Shown: piece by piece, positions 1 through 6,990 of the stretch
Position numbering within the stretch: the first letter of the stretch is position 1
Layout of the letters: the number at the start of each line of letters is the position of its first letter
Source of the DNA: Paenibacillus sp. FSL H8-0537
GTDB taxonomy: Bacteria; Bacillota; Bacilli; Paenibacillales; Paenibacillaceae
Assembly (NCBI RefSeq): GCF_038051995.1
Contig: NZ_CP150290.1
Location: 979,501 to 1,043,500, forward strand
Direction of reading: 5' to 3'
Length of the DNA: 64,000 nt
Notes under the pieces: model-generated
Database searches by the model: none
The model's input: only the letters and a program-made list of their open reading frames with translations
What the model was told of the DNA's origin: nothing
Translations under genes and position numbers: made by a program

Positions 1-602
1 GCAGCCGGTTGTCCCGGCTGAGCGAGAATTTGCTTAAGCTCGCTTCGCTGGACTCGAAGCAGCATCCCTTTGAGCCGCGCGCGATCAGGCTGGACCGCCA
101 GCTGCGCGACGTCGTGCTTTCATGTGAGCCGCAGTGGATGGCGAAGCGGCTCACGGTTGAGCTGCTGATGGAGGAGACGGTCATCGTCGCGGATGAGGAT
201 CAGCTGAGCCAGGTTTGGAACAATCTGCTGGCGAACAGCATGAAGTTTACGCCGGATAATGGGCATATCCGCATTACGCTGTCTGAGGAAAGTGGCTGCG
301 CAACCGTGCGTATTGCCGATAACGGCAGCGGCATTTCCCCCGCTGATCAGGAGCGGGTATTCGAGCGCTTTTATAAAGCGGATGCGGCGCGTGACCGGGT
401 GAAAGGCGGCAGCGGGCTAGGGCTGTCTATTGTGAAGAAAATCGTCGATATTCACGAAGGTTTGATTGAAATCGAATCCAGCATCTTAGCAGGCAGAGGC
501 AATGGGGCGCCATCCGGCACGACGATTCGGGTCATGCTGCCGCTTCGATCGGCGCAGCTGCAGGCAGCTCCGGCTGGCAGCGGTGAAAAAGACATGGGCT
601 AG
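1..602 (+). CDS. Sensor histidine kinase, C-terminal part (cut by window edge)
   Basis: The reading frame is open to the left edge, so only the C-terminal ~200 residues are visible. The visible part begins in the second helix of the dimerisation domain (RLSRLSENLLKLASLD, typical just after the phosphorylated His, which lies outside the window). A complete HATPase_c domain follows: N box (NNLLANSMKF), G1 box (DNGSGI), F box (FERFYKAD) and G2 box (GGSGLGLSI). It would autophosphorylate and pass phosphate to a response regulator, presumably encoded to the left. A TTG at 9 could be read as a start, but it falls inside the domain and is not credible. The signal sensed cannot be known from this fragment. 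Confidence 0.9.
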   Translation, partial: SRLSRLSENLLKLASLDSKQHPFEPRAIRLDRQLRDVVLSCEPQWMAKRLTVELLMEETVIVADEDQLSQVWNNLLANSMKFTPDNGHIRITLSEESGCATVRIADNGSGISPADQERVFERFYKADAARDRVKGGSGLGLSIVKKIVDIHEGLIEIESSILAGRGNGAPSGTTIRVMLPLRSAQLQAAPAGSGEKDMG

Positions 603-680
603 CTGGAAACAGAAGCCAAGACAAGGTATGATGGGGAGAGCTTTACACGAACAAAATGTAGAAGATGGAGGCGGAAACGT

Positions 681-1556
681 ATGGGACAAAAGGTACGCAA
701 GGCAATTATCCCGGCAGGCGGACTTGGCACAAGATTTTTGCCCGCAACGAAGGCGCAGCCTAAAGAAATGCTGCCGATTATAGATAAGCCGGCGATTCAA
801 TATATTGTGGAAGAAGCGGTGCAGTCAGGCATCGACAGCATCGTTATTGTGAGCGGCCGTCATAAACGGGCGATCGAGGACCATTTTGACAAGTCGGTTG
901 AGCTTGAAGGAGAACTAGAGGAGCGCGGCAATGAGGAAATGCTCAAGGTTGTAAAAGAAATTTCGCAGCTGGCCGACATTTATTATGTTCGGCAGAAGGA
1001 GCCGCTCGGTCTCGGTCATGCGGTGCTGTGCGCGCAGCGTTTTATTGGCGACGAGCCATTCGCGGTGCTGCTAGGGGACGACATTCTGACGTCCGAGCCG
1101 CCATGCCTGAAGCAAATGATCGATCGTTATGAGCAGCATGCCTCCTCAGTCGTTGCTCTTATGGAAGTGCCATGGAATCAGACGCACAAGTATGGCATTG
1201 CCGATATTCGCGACGAAGCGGGACATATCCGTGAGCTGATCGAGAAGCCGCTGCCTGGACAAGCGCCTTCGAATTGGGCTGTTGTGGGACGCTATGTGCT
1301 GGAGCCGGCTATCTTCGATCTTTTGTCTAAGGCGGAGCCAGGCAAAGCGGGGGAGATTCAATTAACGGACAGCCTGCAGCGGTTGAACGAGCTGTCGCCG
1401 ATTATTGGGCATCGTTTTACAGGCAAGCGCCATGATGTGGGGGATAAGCTGGGCTTTGTTCAGGCAACGATTGATTTTGCGCTGGAGCGTGAAGACTTGC
1501 GGGAGGACGTTCGGCGCTATGTGCTGGAGCGCCTTGCTGCCTATACACACAGCTAG
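681..1556 (+). CDS. galU: UTP--glucose-1-phosphate uridylyltransferase
   Basis: Makes UDP-glucose from UTP and glucose-1-phosphate in the cytoplasm, feeding cell-envelope glycopolymers and glycolipids. The 291-residue length is normal for GalU/GtaB. The N-terminal nucleotidyltransferase signature is clear (IIPAGGLGTRFLPATKAQPK), followed by MLPIIDKPAIQYIVEEAV, then GLGHAVLCA and LLGDDI in the nucleotide and sugar-phosphate binding core, and GEIQLTDSL near the C-terminus. The ATG at 681 follows GGAGGCGG with normal spacing. It lies about 80 bases after the sensor kinase gene on the same strand. No terminator with a clear T-run was seen after it. Confidence 0.95.
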   Translation: MGQKVRKAIIPAGGLGTRFLPATKAQPKEMLPIIDKPAIQYIVEEAVQSGIDSIVIVSGRHKRAIEDHFDKSVELEGELEERGNEEMLKVVKEISQLADIYYVRQKEPLGLGHAVLCAQRFIGDEPFAVLLGDDILTSEPPCLKQMIDRYEQHASSVVALMEVPWNQTHKYGIADIRDEAGHIRELIEKPLPGQAPSNWAVVGRYVLEPAIFDLLSKAEPGKAGEIQLTDSLQRLNELSPIIGHRFTGKRHDVGDKLGFVQATIDFALEREDLREDVRRYVLERLAAYTHS

Positions 1557-1646
1557 TCCGCATGAGGCGTTTATGTATTTTTGTGTCAGATCAGTAAATT
1601 AATTTTCTGCTCATCTTTTTTTAAGGTTATTTTCATAAACCGGTTT

Positions 1647-1670
1647 TATAATTACACTACATTAAGTAGT
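1647..1670 (+). promoter_or_regulatory. -10 box and BlaI-type operator before the BlaI gene
   Basis: A perfect TATAAT at 1647-1652 is followed at 1656-1670 by the dyad ACTAC-ATTAA-GTAGT. Five-base arms around a 5-base centre match the TACTACA/TGTAGTA type of operator known for BlaI/MecI repressors. Its position just after the -10 box suits autorepression. The -35 region is weak. Confidence 0.75.
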
Positions 1671-1692
1671 TATAGCAAGGTGTGAGGCAGTC

Positions 1693-2103
1693 ATGGGAAC
1701 AAGTGACATTCAGACAAAAGGGCTGGAGCGGTTTTTTGGCCCGCTGGAGGCAAGGATTATGACCATCCTGTGGTCGCAGCCTGATAGCTACATCAAGGAT
1801 GTGCAGCATAAGCTCGATCAGGACAAGCCATTAAATTTCAACACCGTTATGACCGTCATGAATCGTCTTGTGGACAAGGGGCTGCTGGTGAAGTCATCAG
1901 GCAAGCCATCGAAATATGCGCCTGTGCACACGCAAGAGCAATTTCTGAGCATTCAGTCTCGGGAGCTTCTTGAAGATCTTGGTCCGCTCGTCGTCAACTA
2001 TATGTTCGATGCGATGGAAGAGGTTGATGAAGAGCTGCTGGACAAGCTGGAGCAAAAAATCAAATCGCTTAAAGAGGGCAGACGCCATGAGCTGGAGTCT
2101 TAG
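1693..2103 (+). CDS. BlaI/MecI/CopY-family repressor
   Basis: A 136-residue winged-helix DNA-binding protein of the penicillinase-repressor family. Visible features are the N-terminal LEARIMTILWSQPDSYIKDV, then a recognition region FNTVMTVMNRLVDKGLL and the wing KYAPVHTQEQF, and a C-terminal dimerisation half rich in acidic residues. In characterised BlaI proteins the partner membrane protease triggers cleavage of the repressor at an N-F bond in a comparable region; an N-F pair is present (LNFNTVM). It overlaps the downstream M56 peptidase gene by 17 bases, the usual BlaI-BlaR1 arrangement. Likely autoregulated through the dyad at 1656-1670. No beta-lactamase gene sits next to it. Confidence 0.9.
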   Translation: MGTSDIQTKGLERFFGPLEARIMTILWSQPDSYIKDVQHKLDQDKPLNFNTVMTVMNRLVDKGLLVKSSGKPSKYAPVHTQEQFLSIQSRELLEDLGPLVVNYMFDAMEEVDEELLDKLEQKIKSLKEGRRHELES

Positions 2104-2950
2104 GTCGAAATGGATGTTTGGCTTTTGCCTGATGCTGATTGGATTTACGCTGCTGCAAATGGGTATGTATGCGGCGCATACGCTGTTCGGCTGGGAGAAG
2201 GCAGCGTTTAATGTATTTGAATTATGCGAGAGCCTGATCAAGCGGTACAGCTTGCTGCTCCTTAGCTACATTATGAAGCTTGCTGTCTTTGGAACGTTCG
2301 TTCATCTGATGTACGTAACGGTGAAGCAGTGGCTTGGTGTACGGGCCGCAAACCGTAAAATGAGTGTTTTACAGCATGACACCATATCGGATGAGCTGAA
2401 TGCGCGTTATTTTGCAGGCAGCAAGGCGATCATGGTCGTATCACATCCAGAACCGATTGCGCTGACGCTTGGTTTTCTACGTCCCAAAATCATTTTATCC
2501 ACTGGGCTTCTCAATCTGCTTGATAAGGAAGAGCTTGAGGCGGTCATCGAGCATGAGCACTTTCATTATCGCAATCGCGACCCGCTGATGATTTTGATAT
2601 TGCAGGTAGGGGCAACGGTGCTGTGGTATATGCCGATTCTTCGCTGGGGAGTCGAGCAGTATAAAACAACCCGTGAGCTGTTAGCGGACCATTTCGCTTT
2701 GCAGCGGCGGGTGAGCGAGCATAGTCTCGGCAGCGCACTGCTCAAGCTGGTGAAATATAGCCGTGGAGAGCGCAGTGTCCGGACCTTTGTCCATGCTTCT
2801 TTCGCCGACCATTCGATTAATTATCGGTTAATGAGGCTGCTCAATCCCGAGTCGCAGGAGCTAAGCATGCGTTGTCCGGTGCTGGCACTTGTATTATCGA
2901 TACTGACCTTCGGATCGATCTCCGTCATGTATCTTTCTATTATGCTATAG
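2087..2950 (+). CDS. M56 (BlaR1-like) membrane metallopeptidase
   Basis: An integral-membrane zinc protease, 287 residues from the ATG at 2087, chosen because it follows AAAGAGGGC and lies in the end of the blaI gene; the frame stays open upstream but has no better start. Membrane helices are visible near residues 8-30, 45-75 and at the C-terminus. The zinc site is HEHFH (HExxH) with a downstream acidic ligand region ELLADHFA. Unlike BlaR1/MecR1 it lacks a C-terminal extracellular penicillin-binding domain: the chain ends after a final membrane helix (LALVLSILTFGSISVMYL). It should relieve BlaI-type repression, but what it senses is unknown; a beta-lactam signal is not supported by the sequence. 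Confidence 0.85.
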   Translation: MSWSLRSKWMFGFCLMLIGFTLLQMGMYAAHTLFGWEKAAFNVFELCESLIKRYSLLLLSYIMKLAVFGTFVHLMYVTVKQWLGVRAANRKMSVLQHDTISDELNARYFAGSKAIMVVSHPEPIALTLGFLRPKIILSTGLLNLLDKEELEAVIEHEHFHYRNRDPLMILILQVGATVLWYMPILRWGVEQYKTTRELLADHFALQRRVSEHSLGSALLKLVKYSRGERSVRTFVHASFADHSINYRLMRLLNPESQELSMRCPVLALVLSILTFGSISVMYLSIML

Positions 2951-2997
2951 AATTTGCAGCTTGATGCCCTTCTACAATTTCGAAATACCGGTTTTAT

Positions 2998-3040
2998 GCG
3001 AAGCGCACAGATCCCTCAAGGGAAGGCGCGCTTCGCCTTT
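2998..3040 (+). terminator. Hairpin after the blaI-M56 pair
   Basis: GCGAAGCGC (2998-3006) pairs perfectly with GCGCTTCGC (3028-3036); a second small hairpin CCCTCAAGGG sits in the loop. Only a short T-run follows, so termination may be partial. Confidence 0.55.
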
Positions 3041-3041
3041 A

Positions 3042-3069
3042 TATAACTTACAACACTACGCGATGTAGT
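3042..3069 (+). promoter_or_regulatory. Promoter region with BlaI-type operator before yceI
   Basis: ACTAC-GCGAT-GTAGT at 3055-3069 has the same arms and spacing as the dyad before the BlaI gene (1656-1670). A TATAAC -10-like box lies at 3042-3047. The match suggests that the YceI gene is controlled by the neighbouring BlaI-type repressor. Confidence 0.7.
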
Positions 3070-3094
3070 TTTGAAAACAAAGGAGGATATTAAG

Positions 3095-3844
3095 ATGAAG
3101 AAGAAAAATGTGGTTATAGGTGCTGTTGTTGCGGTGGTTTTGCTAGGTGGAGCGGGTGCATATGCGATGTATGATTCGTTTACGGGCAACAACAAGGAAA
3201 TCCAAAGTGTCATTGGCACGGATTCGACAGCTACGAATAGTGCAGCAGGCACGAATAGCTCAGGTTCTGGTTCTACAAATAGTACAAGTGGTACGGAGAC
3301 AGCTGCTGCTGGAGCTGTAGCAGATGTAAACGGGGCGTGGACGATTGATTCCACCTCCAATGTGTATTTCTCGGTTACGACTTCCCGTGAGACGGTGAAC
3401 TTTGAAGTAAATGGCGTAACGGGAACATGGAATGTAGATACGGCTAATGCGGCAGCTAATGCGGCGGATGCGAGCCTGGATATGAACGTTCTCGATTCTG
3501 GCAATGGTCAGCGCGACGGACATGTGAAAGGAGCGGATTTTCTCGATGTGACCAACTTCCCAAGCTCCACGTTCAAAGCTACAAAGTTTGAGGCGCTGCC
3601 AGCGGAAGTGAAGGACGGAGAAACGTTCCCGCTTATCATGACTGGCGACTTGACGATTAAAGGGATTACGAAGGAAGTTACCTTTACAGGACAAGCGGCA
3701 TACAGCGGCGGCAAGCTGAATGTGGAGAGCGAGACGGTCGTCACGTTTGAGGAGTTTGGCATGCAGAATCCGCATAATGTCGTGATGGATACTGAAAATA
3801 ACGTTACCGTGCAGCTGCGCCTTACTCTATCGCAAAACGCCTAA
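3095..3844 (+). CDS. Membrane-anchored YceI-family protein
   Basis: A 249-residue extracytoplasmic protein. The start is ATG 3095, directly after AAAGGAGGATATTAAG; an upstream TTG at 3071 precedes that ribosome site. Residues ~5-27 form a signal anchor (VVIGAVVAVVLLGGAGAYAM), followed by a Ser/Thr/Gly-rich spacer to about residue 75, then a full YceI lipocalin-like beta-barrel domain (WTIDSTSNVYFSV ... GNGQRDGHVKGADFLDV ... FPSSTFKATKF ... GDLTIKGITKEVTF). YceI proteins are known to bind isoprenoid-type lipids; the ligand here is unknown. The context (BlaI-type operator, BlaI/M56 pair just upstream) suggests it is an output of that sensor pair, perhaps an envelope-stress response. Confidence 0.88.
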   Translation: MKKKNVVIGAVVAVVLLGGAGAYAMYDSFTGNNKEIQSVIGTDSTATNSAAGTNSSGSGSTNSTSGTETAAAGAVADVNGAWTIDSTSNVYFSVTTSRETVNFEVNGVTGTWNVDTANAAANAADASLDMNVLDSGNGQRDGHVKGADFLDVTNFPSSTFKATKFEALPAEVKDGETFPLIMTGDLTIKGITKEVTFTGQAAYSGGKLNVESETVVTFEEFGMQNPHNVVMDTENNVTVQLRLTLSQNA

Positions 3845-3877
3845 TATGCGATTGGCGAGCCGCAAATCAGTTTTTTT

Positions 3878-3917
3878 AAAGCAAGAGCAGGGCTTAGGCC
3901 TTGTTCTTGCTTTTTTT
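3878..3917 (+). terminator. Terminator after yceI
   Basis: A 16-bp stem (AAAGCAAGAGCAGGGC pairing with GCCTTGTTCTTGCTTT, two G-U pairs) with a 4-base loop and a T-run. Confidence 0.9.
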
Positions 3918-3974
3918 ATGGGAGAAAGGGAAAACGCAGAAAATGGTCAAGTCCATTATTGGGAATGATATGGA

Positions 3975-4008
3975 AATAGGTACGTACAAGTTGGCGATAT
4001 GCTATACT
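3975..4008 (+). promoter_or_regulatory. AraR-type operator over the araR-like promoter
   Basis: AGGTACGTACAAG at 3978-3990 resembles the TTGTNCGTACAA box of AraR repressors. A TATACT -10 box lies at 4003-4008, placing the operator at the -35 position, which fits autorepression. Confidence 0.5.
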
Positions 4009-4051
4009 TATGCAAATAATAGGATTTTATAATTGAGGTGCAGTGCAAAAT

Positions 4052-5164
4052 ATGCAACGTTCTCCTAAATATATGCAGTTGAAGCAAGAGATTACGAGCT
4101 GGATTGCAGCGGCGCAATTTCTCCCGCATGACCGGCTGCCATCGGAAAATGAAATCGGCAAGCAGTTTGGCATGAGCCGGCAGACGGTTAGACAAGCCCT
4201 TGGCGATTTAGAGAAAGAGGGGTGGCTTTATCGCGAGCAGGGCAAAGGCACCTTCGTCTCGGATCAAAGCGTGGAGGAGCGCAGAAGCGTCTCTGCAGGA
4301 TTGACCGTCGGATTGATTACGACACATATTTCCGATTACATATTTCCGACGATCGTTCGCGGTGTAGAATCCAGCTTGCGATCGAACGGCGGAAGGCTGG
4401 TGCTTGCCAGCACGGACAATGAGAAGGAGAAAGAGCGGGAAAGCCTGGAGTCTATGCTGCGAGAGCCGCTCAGCGGACTAATCATTGAGCCGACGAGAAG
4501 CGCGGAGGGAAATCCGAACTTTAATTGTTTTTTGGCGCTGGATGCGCTGCAAATTCCTTATATTATGCTTAATGAACGCTATTCGGATGTAGATGCGCCA
4601 TGCTTGAGGCTCGATGATGAGCTGGGCGGCTACTTGGCTGCCGAGCATTTGCTCGACCTTGGACATCGCCGTATAGCAGGCTTTTTCAAGACGGATGATT
4701 TCCAGGGCGTGCACCGCATGCGCGGTTTTCTGCGGGCTTGCCGTGAGCGCGGCATTGCTGTGCAGCCAGAGCATCTCGTACGCTATAGCACAGAGGAAAA
4801 GGCAACAAAGCCGCAGCAGTCGCTTGACCTAATGCTCGGCCGGGCGCCTGAGCTTCGTCCTACCGCGGTCGTTTGCTATAACGATGAGCTGGCTGTTCGC
4901 ATGCTGGATGTTGTGCGGCGACATGAGCTTAATGTCCCTGAGCATTTGTCTTTAATCGGTTTTGATGATGCGAATTTGGCGACGGCAACCGAAGTGAAGC
5001 TGACGACGATGGAGCATCCAAAGACGCGGCTGGGCGAAGATTCAGTGGACAAGCTGCTGCAGATGATTCAGCAGGGAGCACCTTCCGGCCATGTTCGGAT
5101 GGCTGATACGGTGTATAAGCCGAAGCTGATTATTCGGGAGTCGACGGCGGAACCTTTTGTCTGA
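4052..5164 (+). CDS. araR: AraR-like repressor (GntR DNA-binding head, LacI-type sugar-binding body)
   Basis: A 370-residue regulator with a GntR winged-helix head (residues ~1-75: KYMQLKQEITSWI, LPSENEIGKQFGMSRQTVRQ, GKGTFVSDQ) fused to a periplasmic-binding-protein-like body (VGLITTHISDYIFPTIVRGV ... GLIIEP ... AAEHLLDLGHRRIAGFF ... AVVCYNDELAVRML ... LIGFDDANLAT). This hybrid is diagnostic of the AraR group, which releases DNA on binding L-arabinose. Start ATG 4052 is preferred to GTG 4043, which sits too close to the GAGGTG ribosome site. AraR-type boxes flank the gene (about 3978 and 5181). No arabinose catabolic gene is in the window, so the inducer and targets are inferred from family only. 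Confidence 0.75.
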   Translation: MQRSPKYMQLKQEITSWIAAAQFLPHDRLPSENEIGKQFGMSRQTVRQALGDLEKEGWLYREQGKGTFVSDQSVEERRSVSAGLTVGLITTHISDYIFPTIVRGVESSLRSNGGRLVLASTDNEKEKERESLESMLREPLSGLIIEPTRSAEGNPNFNCFLALDALQIPYIMLNERYSDVDAPCLRLDDELGGYLAAEHLLDLGHRRIAGFFKTDDFQGVHRMRGFLRACRERGIAVQPEHLVRYSTEEKATKPQQSLDLMLGRAPELRPTAVVCYNDELAVRMLDVVRRHELNVPEHLSLIGFDDANLATATEVKLTTMEHPKTRLGEDSVDKLLQMIQQGAPSGHVRMADTVYKPKLIIRESTAEPFV

Positions 5165-5178
5165 AAATTAAGCTATGC

Positions 5179-5236
5179 ACTTGTTCGTACAACTTATATT
5201 TGAGTTGAGGATTATTATGAAATATCCGTATAAGTT
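5179..5236 (+). promoter_or_regulatory. Pair of AraR-type operators, centres 42 bases apart
   Basis: Box 1, TTGTTCGTACAA at 5181-5192, is a perfect TTGTNCGNACAA dyad. Box 2, a half-site CCGTATAAG at 5227-5235, has its CG centre 42 bases further on, a whole number of helical turns. A TTGAGG (5205-5210) and TATAAG (5230-5235) with a 19-base spacer could form the controlled promoter reading to the right. Confidence 0.5.
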
Positions 5237-5363
5237 GTTGTTTTTAGGAGAGTAGATTATCATTTCGTCTTTTAATGTTTCATCCTTTTGGGTTTCATCT
5301 TTTAAGCTGCCGTGAGCGGCAGTATGGCAGGTTCTCATTTTTTGAAAAATATCAGTGAGGGGA

Positions 5364-5495
5364 GCTGCGGAGAGGAAAGATTGGTCTGGAGAAGTGTTAG
5401 CGTTCGCTTTTGCTGCCGGATTTCTACCGCATCAGCGGTTCAAATCCAGAAATCCGGCAGCAACGGCGATCGGAGGACCAGTCTTTCCGCGCAGC
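5364..5495. repeat. Nested palindrome, candidate structured RNA or mobile repeat
   Basis: Tiers from outside in: GCTGCG (5364-5369) with CGCAGC (5490-5495); a 14-bp stem 5374-5387 with 5475-5488 (12 Watson-Crick pairs, two G-U); a perfect 15-bp stem TGCTGCCGGATTTCT (5411-5425) with 5448-5462; and ACCGC (5426-5430) with GCGGT (5435-5439). Such ordering is very unlikely by chance. No T-run follows, so it is not a simple terminator. Confidence 0.75.
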
Positions 5496-5724
5496 AGCGA
5501 CCTGCCCTACTGATCCCATTCAAACAGGAGGCATATTCAATGAAACGATGTCATGAAAAGACTGAAGGAAATTAAGGAAGCAGCGCGCTAATTCAAAAGG
5601 AGTGTTATGATAAGCTTAATATATTTTTTAATTCCCATCATTTAAAAATGGAGATCATTTACTATTTCATATAGAATAGAGGCAAGGACGATTAAAGTTT
5701 GATTGCGTCAGGAGATGAGCACAG

Positions 5725-6978
5725 GTGCATTGCCAACATTGCGGAAATAAATATGAGCCTAGTGCCGTTTACTGCAGCAAATGCGGGAAACCGCTGCTTC
5801 AGGACGCGCAAGCAAATGAGCAGACGCAGGCCATTGTCATTCAAGAGCATGAATTATTCATTCGGGAGGCAAGTGCCTCATTAGTGCCAGAGCAAGCGCC
5901 AGTACGAAACAGAAGAAACCGTGCCGGGGCTGGGCGTAAGTTTATTATTGCGCTCGTGCCGGTTGTTGTGTTCATTACAACGTCTGCCGGGGTTTTTTCT
6001 TATTACATATATGAAAGCGATTTGAATGATCATGTCGCCGAATGGCATGAGCAAGCGAAGCAGAAAGCTTGGGGAGGCAAATATCACGAAGCGATGATCC
6101 AGCTTGAGAAGGCAGCGAAGGTGCGTCCAGCCTATGGTGCTCTTCAAGAGGATATGGATATTGTCAACGAGGCGGTTGCAATTGAAAATAAAATTAACAG
6201 CCTTGCCAGCGAGCTGGACAATGGAGCTTTGACGGAGGCAAGACCGCTAGTGAAGCAGCTGAATACGCTGCTTGCAGGCCGGGAAGAGCAGATTTTTTCA
6301 CCGCTGCGCGAGGCGTTTGCCGATTTAAATGTTAGAGTGGTCGTTGTACAGGTGCAAAATGAGCTGGACCAGATTAACTCGTTGGATGCTTTGGCGGTAA
6401 AGCTTAATACCGTTAATGGTTTAGGCGGCGAAGAAGCGGTAGCTGTACGCAAGCAGATCGTGGACAAAATTGCGATTGTATGCCAACAGCAGACGAAGGA
6501 GCTGATTCAGAAAAAAAGCTTCTCCGAGGCGATCGCCACCGTACAGAAGGGAATGGCCTACGCCCCGGAGGATACGAACTTGACGAAGCTGCTTGAAAGC
6601 ATTCATGCGGAGAAGCAGGCTTTTGAGAAGGCGGAGCAGGAAAGAATTGAGCGTGCCATGCAGAAAGCGGCCGAAGAGGATTTGCTTAACCAGACGGCAG
6701 CCGCCCAGGTGGTTAAGGTGGATACGAGCTTTGATGAAACGGGCAGCTTCAAAATCCATGCCTTGCTCAAAAATGCCGCCACCCGGCCGATTTATTCCGT
6801 TGAAATCCAATATTCGGTGCGCGGCAAGGATAAACAGATTTTGAAGAAGGGTACGTCTATCGCCATGCCTAACTATATAGAGCCTAACGAATCCTTTACT
6901 TTCGACGCAGCTGTGGAAGGCATTGAAGAGACCGATGCTACTGTCGTCATCGATCATGTCACATGGTATTTGGACTAG
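5725..6978 (+). CDS. Zinc-ribbon, single-pass membrane protein with extracytoplasmic C-terminal region
   Basis: A 417-residue protein starting at GTG 5725 after AGGAG. The N-terminus is a zinc ribbon (Cys3, Cys6, Cys17, Cys20: CQHCG ... CSKCGKPL), then a linker, one membrane helix (~72-95, FIIALVPVVVFITTSAGVF), an outside region of helical repeats with TPR-like character (HEQAKQKAWGGKYHEAMIQLEKAAKVRPAYG) to about residue 315, and a C-terminal beta-rich domain (SFKIHALLKNAATRPIYSVEIQYSVRG) similar to FxLYD-type domains. It is 12 bases from the protease gene that follows, so the two are probably co-transcribed and may act together at the membrane. Function is unknown; the fold assignment of the C-terminal domain is tentative. 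Confidence 0.8.
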   Translation: MHCQHCGNKYEPSAVYCSKCGKPLLQDAQANEQTQAIVIQEHELFIREASASLVPEQAPVRNRRNRAGAGRKFIIALVPVVVFITTSAGVFSYYIYESDLNDHVAEWHEQAKQKAWGGKYHEAMIQLEKAAKVRPAYGALQEDMDIVNEAVAIENKINSLASELDNGALTEARPLVKQLNTLLAGREEQIFSPLREAFADLNVRVVVVQVQNELDQINSLDALAVKLNTVNGLGGEEAVAVRKQIVDKIAIVCQQQTKELIQKKSFSEAIATVQKGMAYAPEDTNLTKLLESIHAEKQAFEKAEQERIERAMQKAAEEDLLNQTAAAQVVKVDTSFDETGSFKIHALLKNAATRPIYSVEIQYSVRGKDKQILKKGTSIAMPNYIEPNESFTFDAAVEGIEETDATVVIDHVTWYLD

Positions 6979-6990
6979 GAGAAGATATTC

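Larger units (their letters stand above)
5165..5724. other. 560-base gene-poor stretch
   Basis: Holds two AraR-type boxes (5181-5192 and about 5225-5234), a large nested hairpin (5364-5495) and a good ribosome site (CAGGAGG, 5525-5531) before an 11-codon reading frame at 5540-5575. No convincing protein gene was found; an 87-codon open frame across 5312-5575 runs through the hairpin and has no ribosome site. Confidence 0.7.

Noticed and set aside
2544..2738. Short frames antisense to the M56 gene
   Set aside because: Shadow of the HExxH region of a clear gene.
5312..5575. 87-codon open frame
   Set aside because: No ribosome site, runs through the nested palindrome, and the protein resembles no family.
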